Shown here: positions 1 through 9,435 of the stretch, one piece after another | Layout of the letters: each line of letters opens with the position of its first letter | How positions within the stretch are numbered: the stretch's first letter is position 1 | From: Planctomycetota bacterium | GTDB taxonomy: Bacteria > Planctomycetota > Planctomycetia > Gemmatales > Gemmataceae | DNA length: 64,000 nucleotides | Assembly: GCA_021413735.1 (NCBI GenBank) | Contig: JAIOPV010000039.1 | Span: forward strand, 1-64,000 | Direction: 5' to 3' | Program-made: the position numbers and the translations under genes | Notes under the pieces: model-generated | What the model was told of the DNA's origin: nothing | Seen by the model: the letters and a program-made list of their open reading frames with translations, nothing else | The model's database searches: none

Positions 1-3000
1 GCTGCACCCAAAGCGACACCATGCCGAGCACGCACGAGGTGCCGGGCACGGTCGCAGTCGCGGCGGGGTCGAAGCGCTTGTAGGCGTCGAGCGGGATGCA
101 GCGCATCGCGGTCGCGGGCACGAGGTAGTCGCGCGGCGTCAGGAACCAACGCTGTACCAGGTAGGCGGCGATCTCCTTGCGCGGGTTGTTGTTCCAGTTG
201 TCGATGTCGGCGCCGTCCACGGGCTTCCACTTCACCTCCAGCGTCTTGAACCGCATGACGCGGCGTGGGTCTTCGTGTGGATACACCATCCAGATGTTGT
301 CGCCAGCCGCGTCGGTTGAAATCGCACAGAGGTCGCCGAATCGCGTCGGATCGTAGATGCCCGGCTTCTGTGGTCCGGTCTTGCCGATGTCATGAAGGTA
401 CTTGCCGCTCGCATCGTAAACGCGGACCACTCGGCGATCGGGGCTGTGGTCGTACACGTATAGTCGACCCTTGGCATCGAGCGCGAGCAGTCGCGGCTCC
501 TTGAGGTCTATCACGAACTTCGTCAACTCCGCGGTTGTTGGATTACCCTTCACCACGGCACCATCCTGAATGCCGAACAACTCGCCGGTTGGACCGAACG
601 CAATCGCACCCGTGATCGACGACGGCAACTCCTTCTCGAACTTGCCCGTGTCGCCGTCGTGGACACACAGCCGTTGAACCATGATCTTGTTGACCGGCGG
701 TTCGCCACCGATGTAGCTCACGGGCGTCACGCCATACACCCGGCAACGTTTGGGGTCTACGGTGTAGCCGCCGCGATCGGCTCGCACGCCTTCCGGTCGG
801 CCGGGTTGCTCGCCCCACTGACTCACAATGCGAAGCCGAACTGCTCGCGTTTCCCAATCGCGGTTGAAGTCCACGACGCCATCGAGATAACGTGCGAGGC
901 CGTTGGTTGTGCTGTCCGGGTGATAGAAGTTGCGGCGCGGCTGGTGATAGGTCGCCACTTTCTGCCAGCCTTCACTTGCGTTAATGTCGATGGCACCAGT
1001 CGCCGGCCCGACATACACGTCGATCTCGGTTTTCGCGCCGTCGATCTCCTTGATGGCCAGCCCGCGAACCTTGTGCGGCTTCTCCCATTCCATCGCGTAA
1101 ATCGCCGGCTTGCGTTCGCTCAGCATCTCAGTGCGTTCGGCATCCCACTCGCCGGTGGCTTTCTTCACGGTCCCCGAGTTCACGCGAATCGTCGCATCGG
1201 ACGTCATGCCCTTCAGACCCATGCGAAGGATACGCATGCCTTCAATGCGACCGTACCATTCGTCGCGCTTTAATCCGGTCTTGGGCAGATCGTCGCCGCC
1301 AGGTTTGGTGGGATCGACATCAAGGGCATCGGTGATTGAATCGCCGGGCTTGAAGAACGTGAGCCGCAGTGCGCGAGTCGAGGTGCCCGCCGGCAACGGG
1401 ATGCAGTTCCAGGCTTCGAGCTTTTCGATCTTCACTTCGGTCCAGTGTGCCTCGGTGTTCGGTTGCGGTGGGTATGGTGCGTCTGGCTTCAGCGTGCTGA
1501 TGCGGAACTTCACGTCGGGGTGGTCTTGCTCCGGTCGCGGGAACACAAGGCTGCCGATCGCGACGCTCGTCTTGAGCGATAGCACGATGTGCTGCTGTCG
1601 ATGCGTGCCCCTCGTGCTGTTGAGCGTGATTCCGCCTTCGCGGTTGTCGCCGTTGATGTGCCCGCCGAGCCGGAACAGGCTCATGAAGTCTCGCTGCGGA
1701 CTGAGCGGGATGCCGTAGTTGTCGCTGCGCTTGATCGACGCCGCGAGTTTCGGCACGCACTGCTCAATGTCCACCATCGACGTGTCGCCCGCGTTGTCCA
1801 GATACGGCACCGGCGAACTGAACGCGACGTACACCTTGTTGTTCAACGCCGCCAACCCGACGACGTTTCCCTTCCGATCCGATGTGGGGTTCAGCTTGAA
1901 CAGCGACTTACGTTCGTGAGTCGCGGGGTCGTAGCGAATCACCGACTTGTCCTGGCGAATGAACAGAGTCTCGCCGTCACTGAACAGTTGCTCTGCCGGG
2001 TCGCCGGTGCCCCATTTCTTGGCACCGTTAAAGTCTGTCTCGATGAACGCATGACCGCCTTCGGTGCCGCCCGATCCCTGATAGACGGTGTCGCCGACCA
2101 CGCACACGGAACTCTGGTTGGCGTGGTTCGAGAGCCAGCCGCTTTTCGGTGCGCCGTTCCACCAAGGCGAACTCTCCGGCGAGTGCTGCTCAACGTTCGG
2201 ATACGGCGTCATCTGGTAGTGCAGTTCGAGCGGCGGCGCAGTGATCGTCTTCCAGCGATACTCGCCCGCAGGAACCGGCAAGCCGTACTCGTCCTTCAAA
2301 TCCCAGGGTTCGACGTTGTCGCCGGCTTTGCGGGGCACCTGTGCGAAGAGATTGCGAACTCGCCGCCCCTTCGAATCTTCGATCACCATTGCTGCCTCGC
2401 CATCGCCTGGCAGCGTGTACGGAATCGTGACGGGTGGCGGTGTATCGCGTGTGCTCGGCGGCGTGGGAATCGGTCGGTTGCCGAGGTCCGTCAGTGCCGA
2501 GAACTCGCGGATCATAGCAGCCCGGCGCTCGCGTGGGTGCGTCTCCAGAATCACGAGCTTGAGGGCTCGCGTCGTGACTGTTGGGAACGTGACCGAGCAT
2601 TGCGTTTCGTTCTGAGTCTTCTCTTTGGAGGCTTCTTCAAACCTCACTCGCTGCCAGTCCTTATCGGGCGCGAGCGCTGGGTTGGCGCGATCGTTGCCTG
2701 CGAATGCGAACAGGAGAAATTGATCGACGTTGGAGTGCAATCGTACGGCGGAGAGCGCTTGCGGCGTATCCCAGACCAGCGTGAACCACGACGGATTCAC
2801 GCTGCTGATCGGCTGCGTGACGTACTTGCCTTCCCTGTCTGGTCCCGTGTTGTGCCAGGTGCCGCCTTGAATCACGACGCTCGGCTCCGTGCCGTGCGGC
2901 CCGATGTCGCCTTGTGCGATGGCGTATGGGGTGAGGTTGAACAGCCGACTTCGGAAGAGATTCCAGCGGCGAATCGTGGGAGGTTCGGCCGAACCGGTCT

Positions 3001-3487
3001 GCGTGCATAGCACCGCCCGCGAAGTGAAACTGGTCGCACATGCGACGTCATAGTGGTGGCCGGTTTTCGTTGCCGAGAGCGTTTCCCAGTCAGTCTCTTT
3101 GTCGGGATCACCCGGATACTTGGCGTCGGCTTTCAGTGCGCGAAACACGACCACGCCGCCGGAACCGGTCTCGACCTCAGCCCAGAGAGAACCGAGCGAA
3201 ACCGCTTCCTTGAAGGCGAGACGGTGGTGAAACGCTCCAACCTTCGTGGTCCCCACCGGAACAGTTGCATTCCATTTGCTGTGTGGGCTCTTCAGATCGA
3301 ACAGTCCCGCCACCGCTGTTGGCGGGATCGCTTGGGCACCGTTCGCACTGATGGATTGCGTCGTGGCGAGATCGAGTCCGCCCACGCTGACCGCAGGGTC
3401 GAAAACGCTGGCCGCTTCAACGCGGAGGCTTACCAACGCCACACAGAGCAAAGTCGTGATGATCGCTGGCAGGCAGTAGCGTCTCAT
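1..3487 (-). CDS. Large exported beta-propeller protein with FlgD-like Ig domain (C-terminus cut by window edge)
   Basis: I translated this frame from the ATG at 3487 and found it open to the left edge, giving about 1162 residues with no stop, so the C-terminus lies outside the window. The first 26 residues are a typical Sec signal (MRRYCLPAII..., hydrophobic, ending near VEAAS). Around residues 350-430 lies a FlgD-like Ig segment: a SKGRRVRNLF stretch followed by WDLKDEYGLPVPAGEYRWK. Later blocks (for example GAIAFGPTGELFGIQDG and PRLLALDAKGRLYVYDHS) resemble NHL/SMP-30-type propeller blades. The protein is probably secreted or periplasmic. It is the last visible gene of the 16 kb minus-strand tract, 75 bases after the phosphatase gene. 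Substrate and function are unknown to me; a carbohydrate-binding or lyase-associated propeller is only a guess. Confidence 0.8.
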   Translation of the reverse strand, partial: MRRYCLPAIITTLLCVALVSLRVEAASVFDPAVSVGGLDLATTQSISANGAQAIPPTAVAGLFDLKSPHSKWNATVPVGTTKVGAFHHRLAFKEAVSLGSLWAEVETGSGGVVVFRALKADAKYPGDPDKETDWETLSATKTGHHYDVACATSFTSRAVLCTQTGSAEPPTIRRWNLFRSRLFNLTPYAIAQGDIGPHGTEPSVVIQGGTWHNTGPDREGKYVTQPISSVNPSWFTLVWDTPQALSAVRLHSNVDQFLLFAFAGNDRANPALAPDKDWQRVRFEEASKEKTQNETQCSVTFPTVTTRALKLVILETHPRERRAAMIREFSALTDLGNRPIPTPPSTRDTPPPVTIPYTLPGDGEAAMVIEDSKGRRVRNLFAQVPRKAGDNVEPWDLKDEYGLPVPAGEYRWKTITAPPLELHYQMTPYPNVEQHSPESSPWWNGAPKSGWLSNHANQSSVCVVGDTVYQGSGGTEGGHAFIETDFNGAKKWGTGDPAEQLFSDGETLFIRQDKSVIRYDPATHERKSLFKLNPTSDRKGNVVGLAALNNKVYVAFSSPVPYLDNAGDTSMVDIEQCVPKLAASIKRSDNYGIPLSPQRDFMSLFRLGGHINGDNREGGITLNSTRGTHRQQHIVLSLKTSVAIGSLVFPRPEQDHPDVKFRISTLKPDAPYPPQPNTEAHWTEVKIEKLEAWNCIPLPAGTSTRALRLTFFKPGDSITDALDVDPTKPGGDDLPKTGLKRDEWYGRIEGMRILRMGLKGMTSDATIRVNSGTVKKATGEWDAERTEMLSERKPAIYAMEWEKPHKVRGLAIKEIDGAKTEIDVYVGPATGAIDINASEGWQKVATYHQPRRNFYHPDSTTNGLARYLDGVVDFNRDWETRAVRLRIVSQWGEQPGRPEGVRADRGGYTVDPKRCRVYGVTPVSYIGGEPPVNKIMVQRLCVHDGDTGKFEKELPSSITGAIAFGPTGELFGIQDGAVVKGNPTTAELTKFVIDLKEPRLLALDAKGRLYVYDHSPDRRVVRVYDASGKYLHDIGKTGPQKPGIYDPTRFGDLCAISTDAAGDNIWMVYPHEDPRRVMRFKTLEVKWKPVDGADIDNWNNNPRKEIAAYLVQRWFLTPRDYLVPATAMRCIPLDAYKRFDPAATATVPGTSCVLGMVSLWVQ

Positions 3488-3562
3488 TGCGATTCCCTTG
3501 GGTGAATCTCTTGATCTTGGCACGCGGCAATGGATGTATGTAGTTTTGACAGTCAAAACCAT

Positions 3563-4771
3563 TCACTTATCAATATCGACGAAGTCGAAGAGCCGGTCTT
3601 CGTGGTCGAACGCCTTCAGGCTGAGCTTCTTGCCTTGGATCGCGACGTAGCAATAGTGGAAGTCCGTCCGAACCATTGCCTTGAACCACGTCGGGTGCGG
3701 TGAGAATCCTTCCAACTTCCCGCCGCCGCCGCCAGACGTGATGTACACCGTTCCCTTCCCGCGATCGACCTTCCCGGCCCGGATCGGCCATGTGCGCTCG
3801 TAAGCGTGAACGTGGCCGTTGAACACCACATCGACCCCGTGCTTGTCGTATAGCGGCATCAACGCGATCGGGTTCGCGTCCCCCAACTTGGACGGCTTCC
3901 CCTTCCAAGTGTCGCCGTAGTCGTCCTCATCCGACGAACGCGAGGGATGGTGGTGGTAGCAGAACTTCCAGGTCGCAATTGAACGGCCGAGTTCGGAGTC
4001 GAGCCATTTGTACTGATCGGACTCTGGCGTGATCTTCTTGTTCGTGTCGACGACGAAGAACTCTGCATTCCCATAGGTGAACTTGTAGTGGTACTCCGGG
4101 GCTGGCAGCGAGAAGTACTTGTAGTAGTTCGGGTGGTTCCGTTCGTGGTTCCCAATGCACGGAAACACAGCGACGTGCCCAAACAACTCGCGGCACGGGC
4201 CGAACAGATCCTCGATCCATTGCTTGTCGGTCGGTCCGCTATCGACAACATCTCCGAGGTGAATGGCGAAGCTCGGGCGGCGAAGAAACATCTTCTGGGC
4301 GACCTTCCCAGTGATGATCGGATTCCGTTGTGTGTCGCCGACCAGCACGAAGGAGTAGGCATCGTCTGGCCCGACAGCCGTCTGAAATGTCAGGAGCGGA
4401 CCAACGATCGGATCGCCATCAGGCGGCGTGGTTGTCACGCGGTATGCGTAGTTGGTCGCAGGAAGGAGTTTCTCCAGCTTGATCTCGTGGATAGTCGCGG
4501 CTGGGCCAGTCGCCTTCTCGGTCAGTTTCCCCTCGGTGCCGTACTCGACAACCGATGGCCCGGCGACACTTGTCTCCCACATCACGGTCATGCCGGTCTG
4601 GGTCGCGTGCTGGAGATACGGCGCAACGATGAACCGCGAAGCAGGCAGTTGTGGTGGCTGCTCGGCGAGCTTCGCATCCGGTTTGAATGGATCCGTCTGG
4701 AGGAGCAGGGCGGCGAACAGCGCGATGGCTGTGATGCCAGCGGCCGCGACGATTCGAACGAGATGCAACAT
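3563..4771 (-). CDS. Purple acid phosphatase-like metallophosphoesterase with N-terminal fibronectin-type domain
   Basis: This 402-residue protein has an N-terminal hydrophobic segment (about residues 5-25), a fibronectin/PAP-N-like beta domain (about 45-132) and a calcineurin-like phosphoesterase domain (about 138-390). The metal ligand motifs are all visible: GD at D146, GDVVD at D174, GNHE at N208-H209, the YHHHP block at 272-276, and GHVHAYER with H320 and H322. Members of this family hydrolyse phosphate monoesters with a bimetallic centre and are usually exported. The start gives a plausible signal or anchor. The gene follows three DUF1501 genes on the same strand, so it may be expressed with them. 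The natural substrate cannot be read from the sequence. Confidence 0.9.
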   Translation of the reverse strand: MLHLVRIVAAAGITAIALFAALLLQTDPFKPDAKLAEQPPQLPASRFIVAPYLQHATQTGMTVMWETSVAGPSVVEYGTEGKLTEKATGPAATIHEIKLEKLLPATNYAYRVTTTPPDGDPIVGPLLTFQTAVGPDDAYSFVLVGDTQRNPIITGKVAQKMFLRRPSFAIHLGDVVDSGPTDKQWIEDLFGPCRELFGHVAVFPCIGNHERNHPNYYKYFSLPAPEYHYKFTYGNAEFFVVDTNKKITPESDQYKWLDSELGRSIATWKFCYHHHPSRSSDEDDYGDTWKGKPSKLGDANPIALMPLYDKHGVDVVFNGHVHAYERTWPIRAGKVDRGKGTVYITSGGGGGKLEGFSPHPTWFKAMVRTDFHYCYVAIQGKKLSLKAFDHEDRLFDFVDIDK

Positions 4772-4864
4772 GGGCGGGAACCCTCACGGAGCCCGGTTGG
4801 CGTTGTTGGCGTGGCGTACGGTTCTTCGTATTCGCTGCTTGCGGTGTAGCAATGCCGTTTGCTG

Positions 4865-4878
4865 CGCCGCAAGCGGCG
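4865..4878. repeat. Dispersed palindrome CGCCGCAAGCGGCG, copy 1
   Basis: This is a 14-base near-perfect palindrome (CGCCGC-AA-GCGGCG) in the 166-base gap between a DUF1501 gene and the phosphatase gene. The same core recurs at 39339, 47670 and 47704, each time outside genes. The copies at 4865 and 47704 also share the following bases AATACCA. It is probably part of a small dispersed hairpin repeat family rather than a regulatory site for one gene. Confidence 0.6.
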
Positions 4879-4937
4879 AATACCAGGAGGGGCTGTTACC
4901 AGTGAAGTGACCTAATCCAGTTGCAACCAAACTCGGC

Positions 4938-6317
4938 TCATAGTAATTCGGTGATCGGCTCGGGGTCGTCGAGGACATTGACCGGGCGACCGCTCGGGTC
5001 GAGCAGTTGCAACTTCGGGTCGATGCCGAGGACGTGGTAGATCGTGGCGTGAATGTTCGATGGCGTCACGGCTCGCGTGTGCGGGCGTTCTCCGAGGCGA
5101 TCCGTGGAACCGACGATCTGCCCACACTTCACGCCACCGCCACCCATGAGGCAGAACATCGAGTTGCCCCAGTGATCGCGACCGGGCGTGCCCTGGCTCA
5201 TCGGTGCGCCGCCGTTGCCGCCGTCGTTCATCTTCGGCGTCCGGCTGAACTCACCGCACAGCACCACAAGTGTGGTGTCGAGCAAGCCACGGTCGTCGAG
5301 ATCCTCGAACAGCGTGGCAACCGCCGCATCAACTTTCGGCAAGTAGTTCTCGTATCCCTTCTTCAAATCCCAGTGGTGATCCCAACCGCCGAAGTGAACC
5401 GTCACGAAGGTCGAACCTGCCTCGGCCAACCGTCGCGCGAGCAGCGTGGATTGACCCCAACTGTTGCGGCCGTAGCGGTCGCGGAGCTTGACGTTCTCCT
5501 TGCCGATGTTGAACGCCTCTCGCGCGACCGGTCCGGTGACAAACTCGAACGCCTCGCGGCCGAAGCGGTCGAGCGCCTGCGACGTGCGATGCATTTCGAG
5601 ATGCGTCTGCGTCTTGTCGAAGTGCGTGAGCAGCGAGCGGCGGTCTTCCAGTTTCTCGATGGTCAAGCCGCTTGCGAGGTTCAGATTTCGCACCTGGAAG
5701 TTTGGCGTGTTCGGGTCGCCGGTGATGAACGGGTCGTGCTGTGCACCGAGCATGTGTGCGCCGAAGTAACCGGGAGCCAGGCCGATGCTGGCCGCGTGTG
5801 GCGCTCCAACGTAGCCGGGCATTCCCGTAACCCGCGGCCCGATTTCGCGGTTCACGATTGCCCCGATGCCCGGAAACCTCTGAGTGTTGTTCGCCCCGCT
5901 GACGCCCATGTCTTTCGTGGTGAGCATCCGGTGCCCGCCAGCGAAGTGGTCCCCCGTGTCGTGATGCAGCGACCGCACCATCGAGAACTTGTCGGTCACT
6001 TGCGCTTGCCTGGGGTACAGCTCCGTGATGTCGAAGCCCGGCACCTTCGTGCGGATTGGTTTCCACAAACCGCGATACTCCGCCGGTGCGTCCGGCTTCA
6101 TGTCGTACATATCCATGTGGCCTGGTCCGCCGTCGAGCCAGATCAGAATCACGGATGTGCTCTTGCTGCTTGCCGTGGACTGCGCCGAGGTCGCCTTCGC
6201 ACGCAGCACTTCCGGCAGTCCGAGGCTTGCCATACCTGCAACGCCAAGCTGAACGAAACTTCGGCGGTCGATGCCATCGCACGAACGGCGAGCTGAACCG
6301 AGGTCGAGGCGGAACAT
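4938..6317 (-). CDS. DUF1501 family exported protein (1 of 6 in window)
   Basis: This 459-residue DUF1501 protein belongs, by family knowledge, to the alkaline-phosphatase/sulfatase-like fold; its activity is not established. I place the start at the ATG at 6317, with GGAG six bases upstream, rather than further upstream, because the protein then begins with a Tat-like DGIDRRSFVQLG segment and hydrophobic stretch. Family signatures follow: VILIWLDGGPGHMDMYDMKP, PAEYRG, a GGWDHHWD block, GEFSRTPKMN and PGRDHWGN. The C-terminus ends with the usual P(S)GRPV...I.ELL segment. It is the third of three consecutive DUF1501 genes and lies 44 bases downstream of the previous one, which suggests one transcript. 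Confidence 0.92.
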   Translation of the reverse strand: MFRLDLGSARRSCDGIDRRSFVQLGVAGMASLGLPEVLRAKATSAQSTASSKSTSVILIWLDGGPGHMDMYDMKPDAPAEYRGLWKPIRTKVPGFDITELYPRQAQVTDKFSMVRSLHHDTGDHFAGGHRMLTTKDMGVSGANNTQRFPGIGAIVNREIGPRVTGMPGYVGAPHAASIGLAPGYFGAHMLGAQHDPFITGDPNTPNFQVRNLNLASGLTIEKLEDRRSLLTHFDKTQTHLEMHRTSQALDRFGREAFEFVTGPVAREAFNIGKENVKLRDRYGRNSWGQSTLLARRLAEAGSTFVTVHFGGWDHHWDLKKGYENYLPKVDAAVATLFEDLDDRGLLDTTLVVLCGEFSRTPKMNDGGNGGAPMSQGTPGRDHWGNSMFCLMGGGGVKCGQIVGSTDRLGERPHTRAVTPSNIHATIYHVLGIDPKLQLLDPSGRPVNVLDDPEPITELL

Positions 6318-6361
6318 GGTGATCTCCGGCAAGGGAAGTTCCGGCGGGCAGTACGTAGCGG

Positions 6362-7771
6362 TCAGAACAGTTCGGTGAGCGGTCGGCCGTCTTCCATCAG
6401 GTGGAACGGTCGGCTTTCGCGGTCGGTGGCATGGAGGTCGTCGATGCCCATCGCGTGAAACACGGTGTGTGCGATGTGCTCCGGCGCGACGGGGTTCTGG
6501 TCGGGGTACTCGGCTCGTTTGTCGCTCGTGCCGAAGACCTGTCCGCCGCGGATTCCGCCACCGGCAAGCAGCACCGACTGGCACGCCGTCCAGTGGTCGC
6601 TGCCCGCTCCGCCAACTCCACCGGAACGCGGGTCGCCGACCTTCGGCTTGCGGCCCATCTCACTCGACACAAGTACGACGGTAGATTCCAGAAGCCCGCG
6701 CTGATGGAGATCATCAAGCAACGCTGCGAAAGGCTGGTCGAATTCCGGCAGGAGTCGGTCCTTCAGGCAGCCGAAGTTGTTCCCATGCGTGTCCCACCCG
6801 CCGCCGCTTTTGCAAAGGGTATCGAGTTCCTTGTTCCCTTTCCAGAAGACGGTGACGAACGGAACGTCGGCCTCCACGAGACGCCGGGCCATTAGCATCG
6901 ACATCGAGTTGATGCCCTTGCCGTAGCGCTCGCGGACTTTCTCAGGTTCACTCCGGAGATCGAAGGCAGCCTTCGTCTGCCGAGCGGAAAGCAGCGTGAA
7001 CGCCTTCCGCTGAGAGGTGGTGTAATCCCGACTGGCCGCGGAGTCTTCGGCGAGGCGGTGTGCCCCATCAATTGTCCGCAGCAAGACGCGGCGATCCAAC
7101 AATCGTTCGGCTGGAACGTCGCCGCTGAGGGTGAACGCCGGCACTGCGAAGTCGAGAGGCTGTTCGCGTGTGCCGTCCACAAACACCGGGTCGTATTCGA
7201 TTCCGAGTCGCGCCGCGAACTGTCCCGGTCGCGTGTATTCTGGGGCACCTTCCTTGTGCGGCAAAGTGATCGCCGACGGCAAGTGCGGGTGTGGCGGACG
7301 CTTCAGTGCGACGACCGAGGCCAACGAGGGCCAATCGGTTGGATACGGAGTGCGGGCGTTCAATAACTGATGGAAGGTGCGGTCCGGAGCGTGGCCCGTC
7401 AGGTTGTAGTAGTAGCCGGCATGGTGGTCGCCCGTGCCGCGACGATGATCGCCGAGTGAGCGAACGATGGCGAGGTGGTGAGCCTGCTTCGCCAGATGTG
7501 GGAGATGCTCACAGAGTTGGATGCCGGGTGCCGAGGTGGCAATCGGTTTGAAACTGCCGCGGTATTCTGCCGGTGCGTCCGGTTTCATGTCCCAGGTGTC
7601 GATGTGCGACGCCCCGCCACTCAGCCAGATCATGATCGTAGACTTTGCGATCTTGCGGCGAATCGCTCTCGGTTGATTTGTGGCCGCACGGCTCGCGAGG
7701 TCGAATCCGAAGTAGCTCATCCCGCCAGCGAGGAGAAACGTGCGGCGATCGGTTGGGTGAGGATTGTGCAT
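6362..7771 (-). CDS. DUF1501 family exported protein (2 of 6)
   Basis: The protein has 469 residues from the ATG at 7771. The frame stays open to 8065, but the extra 98 residues look nothing like a signal, while from 7771 the protein begins with PTDRRTFLLAGG, a Tat-like twin-arginine segment. Family motifs are IMIWLSGGASHIDTWDMKP, PAEYRG, GGWDTHGNNF, SSEMGRKPKVGDPR and GSDHWTA. The GSDHW block replaces the GRDHW seen in the other five copies. No strong Shine-Dalgarno is visible before this ATG, so the exact start remains uncertain. It sits between two other DUF1501 genes on the same strand. Confidence 0.88.
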   Translation of the reverse strand: MHNPHPTDRRTFLLAGGMSYFGFDLASRAATNQPRAIRRKIAKSTIMIWLSGGASHIDTWDMKPDAPAEYRGSFKPIATSAPGIQLCEHLPHLAKQAHHLAIVRSLGDHRRGTGDHHAGYYYNLTGHAPDRTFHQLLNARTPYPTDWPSLASVVALKRPPHPHLPSAITLPHKEGAPEYTRPGQFAARLGIEYDPVFVDGTREQPLDFAVPAFTLSGDVPAERLLDRRVLLRTIDGAHRLAEDSAASRDYTTSQRKAFTLLSARQTKAAFDLRSEPEKVRERYGKGINSMSMLMARRLVEADVPFVTVFWKGNKELDTLCKSGGGWDTHGNNFGCLKDRLLPEFDQPFAALLDDLHQRGLLESTVVLVSSEMGRKPKVGDPRSGGVGGAGSDHWTACQSVLLAGGGIRGGQVFGTSDKRAEYPDQNPVAPEHIAHTVFHAMGIDDLHATDRESRPFHLMEDGRPLTELF

Positions 7772-8077
7772 GTCGGAATCGGATGAACCGAGGATGGCGG
7801 ATGCCGACAGAGATCGAGGAAGGCTCGTGCGAGGCGAGACACTGACTTTCCCACACTCCCGTGCGATCGTCAAGCTGCAATTCGTGGAGTTGAGCAGCGC
7901 ACCTGATACCTGAACCCGCTGGTTGTGTCCCAACTCCGAGCAAACTGCAACACGCACAAAGCCCCACGCCGCCAATCGCGACCATCCGGCAACCGAATCG
8001 TTGACCAAGCCGCCGACACAGACGATCCGAACCCCCAACGAATTCAAGTTCGACATCACGAGCAAGTGATAGCGGTT
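7772..8077. other. 306-base intergenic gap between two DUF1501 genes
   Basis: This spacer separates the start of the DUF1501 gene at 7771 from the stop of the one at 8078. The downstream frame is open through most of it, which makes a longer protein formally possible, but the encoded residues lack a signal sequence or family resemblance. I see no RNA gene, hairpin or repeat. It could hold an internal promoter. Confidence 0.45.
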
Positions 8078-9370
8078 TCACCCGAACAGCGGCCGAATGA
8101 CCGAGCCTTCGCGGACGATCATCACCGGGCGACCGGTCGCGGTGTGGTACTCTTTGCGGTGGTCAATGCCGAGCGTGTGATAGAATGACGCCGCGAGTTG
8201 ATCGGGCGTGAAGGCTTCCGCTGCGGGGCCCGCTCCCTTCGCGTCGGTTGCGCCAACGACCTGACCGCCTTTCACACCACCACCCGCGAGAAGTGCTGTC
8301 ATCGCTCGCGGCCAGTGATCGCGTCCCGCCTTCTCGTTCACCTTCGGCGTGCGACCAAACTCGCCCACGACATACACCGTTGTCGTGTCGAGTAAGCCCT
8401 GTTCCTTCAACCCTGCGAGCAATGCCGAAAGCCCTGTGTCGAGTTGCGGCAGCAACCCACCTTGCAAGCTCTTGAAGTTGTTCGCGTGCGTGTCCCACCC
8501 GCTGAAGCTCACCGTGACGAATCGCACGCCAGCCGCGATGAGTCGCAACGCCAGCAAGCAACTCATGCCGAACCGCCCTTCGCCGAACGGCTTCGCGATC
8601 GCTGGCTTCTCGCTGCTCACATCGAACGCGGCACGGGCTTTCGATGAGCGGATCATGTCGAACGCTTGCTGTGCGAACTTGTCCATGCCGTCGATGAGCT
8701 TGCTGTCGGCCGCGACGCCCTTGAACGTGGTATCGAGTTCGCTCAGGAGATTGTTTCGCTTCTCGAACTCAGTGACGGTCAGGCCGTTGCCTAACGTGAT
8801 GCCACGCACCGAGAATGGAATGCCGGGCTTCGGCACGTCACTTGTTTGGAGTGGCGCATAGCGCACGCCGAGGTAGCCCGCCTTCTGTGCGGTACTCGGA
8901 ATCGCGACGAAGTGCGGCAACTCCTTGTCCCCCGCGAGCTCCTTGCTCACGACTGCGCCGTAGCCCGGGAACACGAGCGACGGAATCGGTCGGTTGCCGG
9001 CGCTCAGATATTCGGTGCCGAGTTCGTGGGCTGCGATGCTGTGGCTGACACCGCGAACGATGGCGTATGTGTCCGCGATCTTGGCGAGTTTCGGCAAGTG
9101 TTCGCAGATCTGAACGCCGGGCACGTTCGTGTCGATGGGCTTGAACTCGCCGCGAAACTCAGCGGGTGCGTCGGGTTTGGGGTCGAACGTATCGATGTGG
9201 CTTGGCCCGCCGCCAAGGTAGACGACCACTGCGGATGTGGCTTTGGCGGGTTTCGCATCCGCAGCGTGAGAGAGTCGGAGGAAGTCGGCGAGTCCGAACC
9301 CGGCACCGAGTGCCCCGACGCGGACAAAATCACGTCGCGTGATGCCATCGCAGAAACGTTGAGGAATCAT
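8078..9370 (-). CDS. DUF1501 family exported protein (3 of 6)
   Basis: The protein has 430 residues with the start ATG at 9370. The N-terminus DGITRRDFVRVGALGAGFG is a Tat-like signal followed by a hydrophobic stretch. Signature blocks are VVVYLGGGPSHIDTFDPKP, PAEFRGEF, SGWDTHANNFKSL, VYVVGEFGRTPKVN and AGRDHWPRA, followed by GGGVKGGQVVGATD near the C-terminus. The gene follows the DUF1549/DUF1553 gene at 9436 by 65 bases, a very common pairing in planctomycetes. Its relationship to the two DUF1501 genes downstream looks like tandem paralogy with considerable divergence. Enzymatic activity is not established for the family. Confidence 0.92.
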   Translation of the reverse strand: MIPQRFCDGITRRDFVRVGALGAGFGLADFLRLSHAADAKPAKATSAVVVYLGGGPSHIDTFDPKPDAPAEFRGEFKPIDTNVPGVQICEHLPKLAKIADTYAIVRGVSHSIAAHELGTEYLSAGNRPIPSLVFPGYGAVVSKELAGDKELPHFVAIPSTAQKAGYLGVRYAPLQTSDVPKPGIPFSVRGITLGNGLTVTEFEKRNNLLSELDTTFKGVAADSKLIDGMDKFAQQAFDMIRSSKARAAFDVSSEKPAIAKPFGEGRFGMSCLLALRLIAAGVRFVTVSFSGWDTHANNFKSLQGGLLPQLDTGLSALLAGLKEQGLLDTTTVYVVGEFGRTPKVNEKAGRDHWPRAMTALLAGGGVKGGQVVGATDAKGAGPAAEAFTPDQLAASFYHTLGIDHRKEYHTATGRPVMIVREGSVIRPLFG

Positions 9371-9399
9371 GGGGAACTCGTGGGTGGGAGGATCGTGCC

Positions 9400-9418
9400 A
9401 CCGCCCCGCTGGGGCGGT
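9400..9418. repeat. GC-rich hairpin between PSD1 and DUF1501 genes
   Basis: ACCGCCCC, a three-base loop and GGGCGGT form a perfect 8-base-pair stem in the 65-base gap between the gene ending at 9436 and the gene starting at 9370. There is no downstream T-run on the minus strand, so it is a weak candidate for a terminator and may be a short dispersed palindrome. A degenerate relative appears near 31001-31020. Confidence 0.5.
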
Positions 9419-9435
9419 CGCTTAACGTGCGACAC

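Noticed and set aside
1589-3010. Long plus-strand open frame of 473 codons opposite the partial propeller gene
   Set aside because: The minus strand here encodes a continuous protein with signal, FlgD-like and propeller motifs; the plus frame is arginine-rich and without any domain.
5007-6296. Plus-strand open frame of 429 codons across the DUF1501 gene
   Set aside because: It is the antisense of a clear DUF1501 protein; long antisense frames are expected from GC-rich codon usage.
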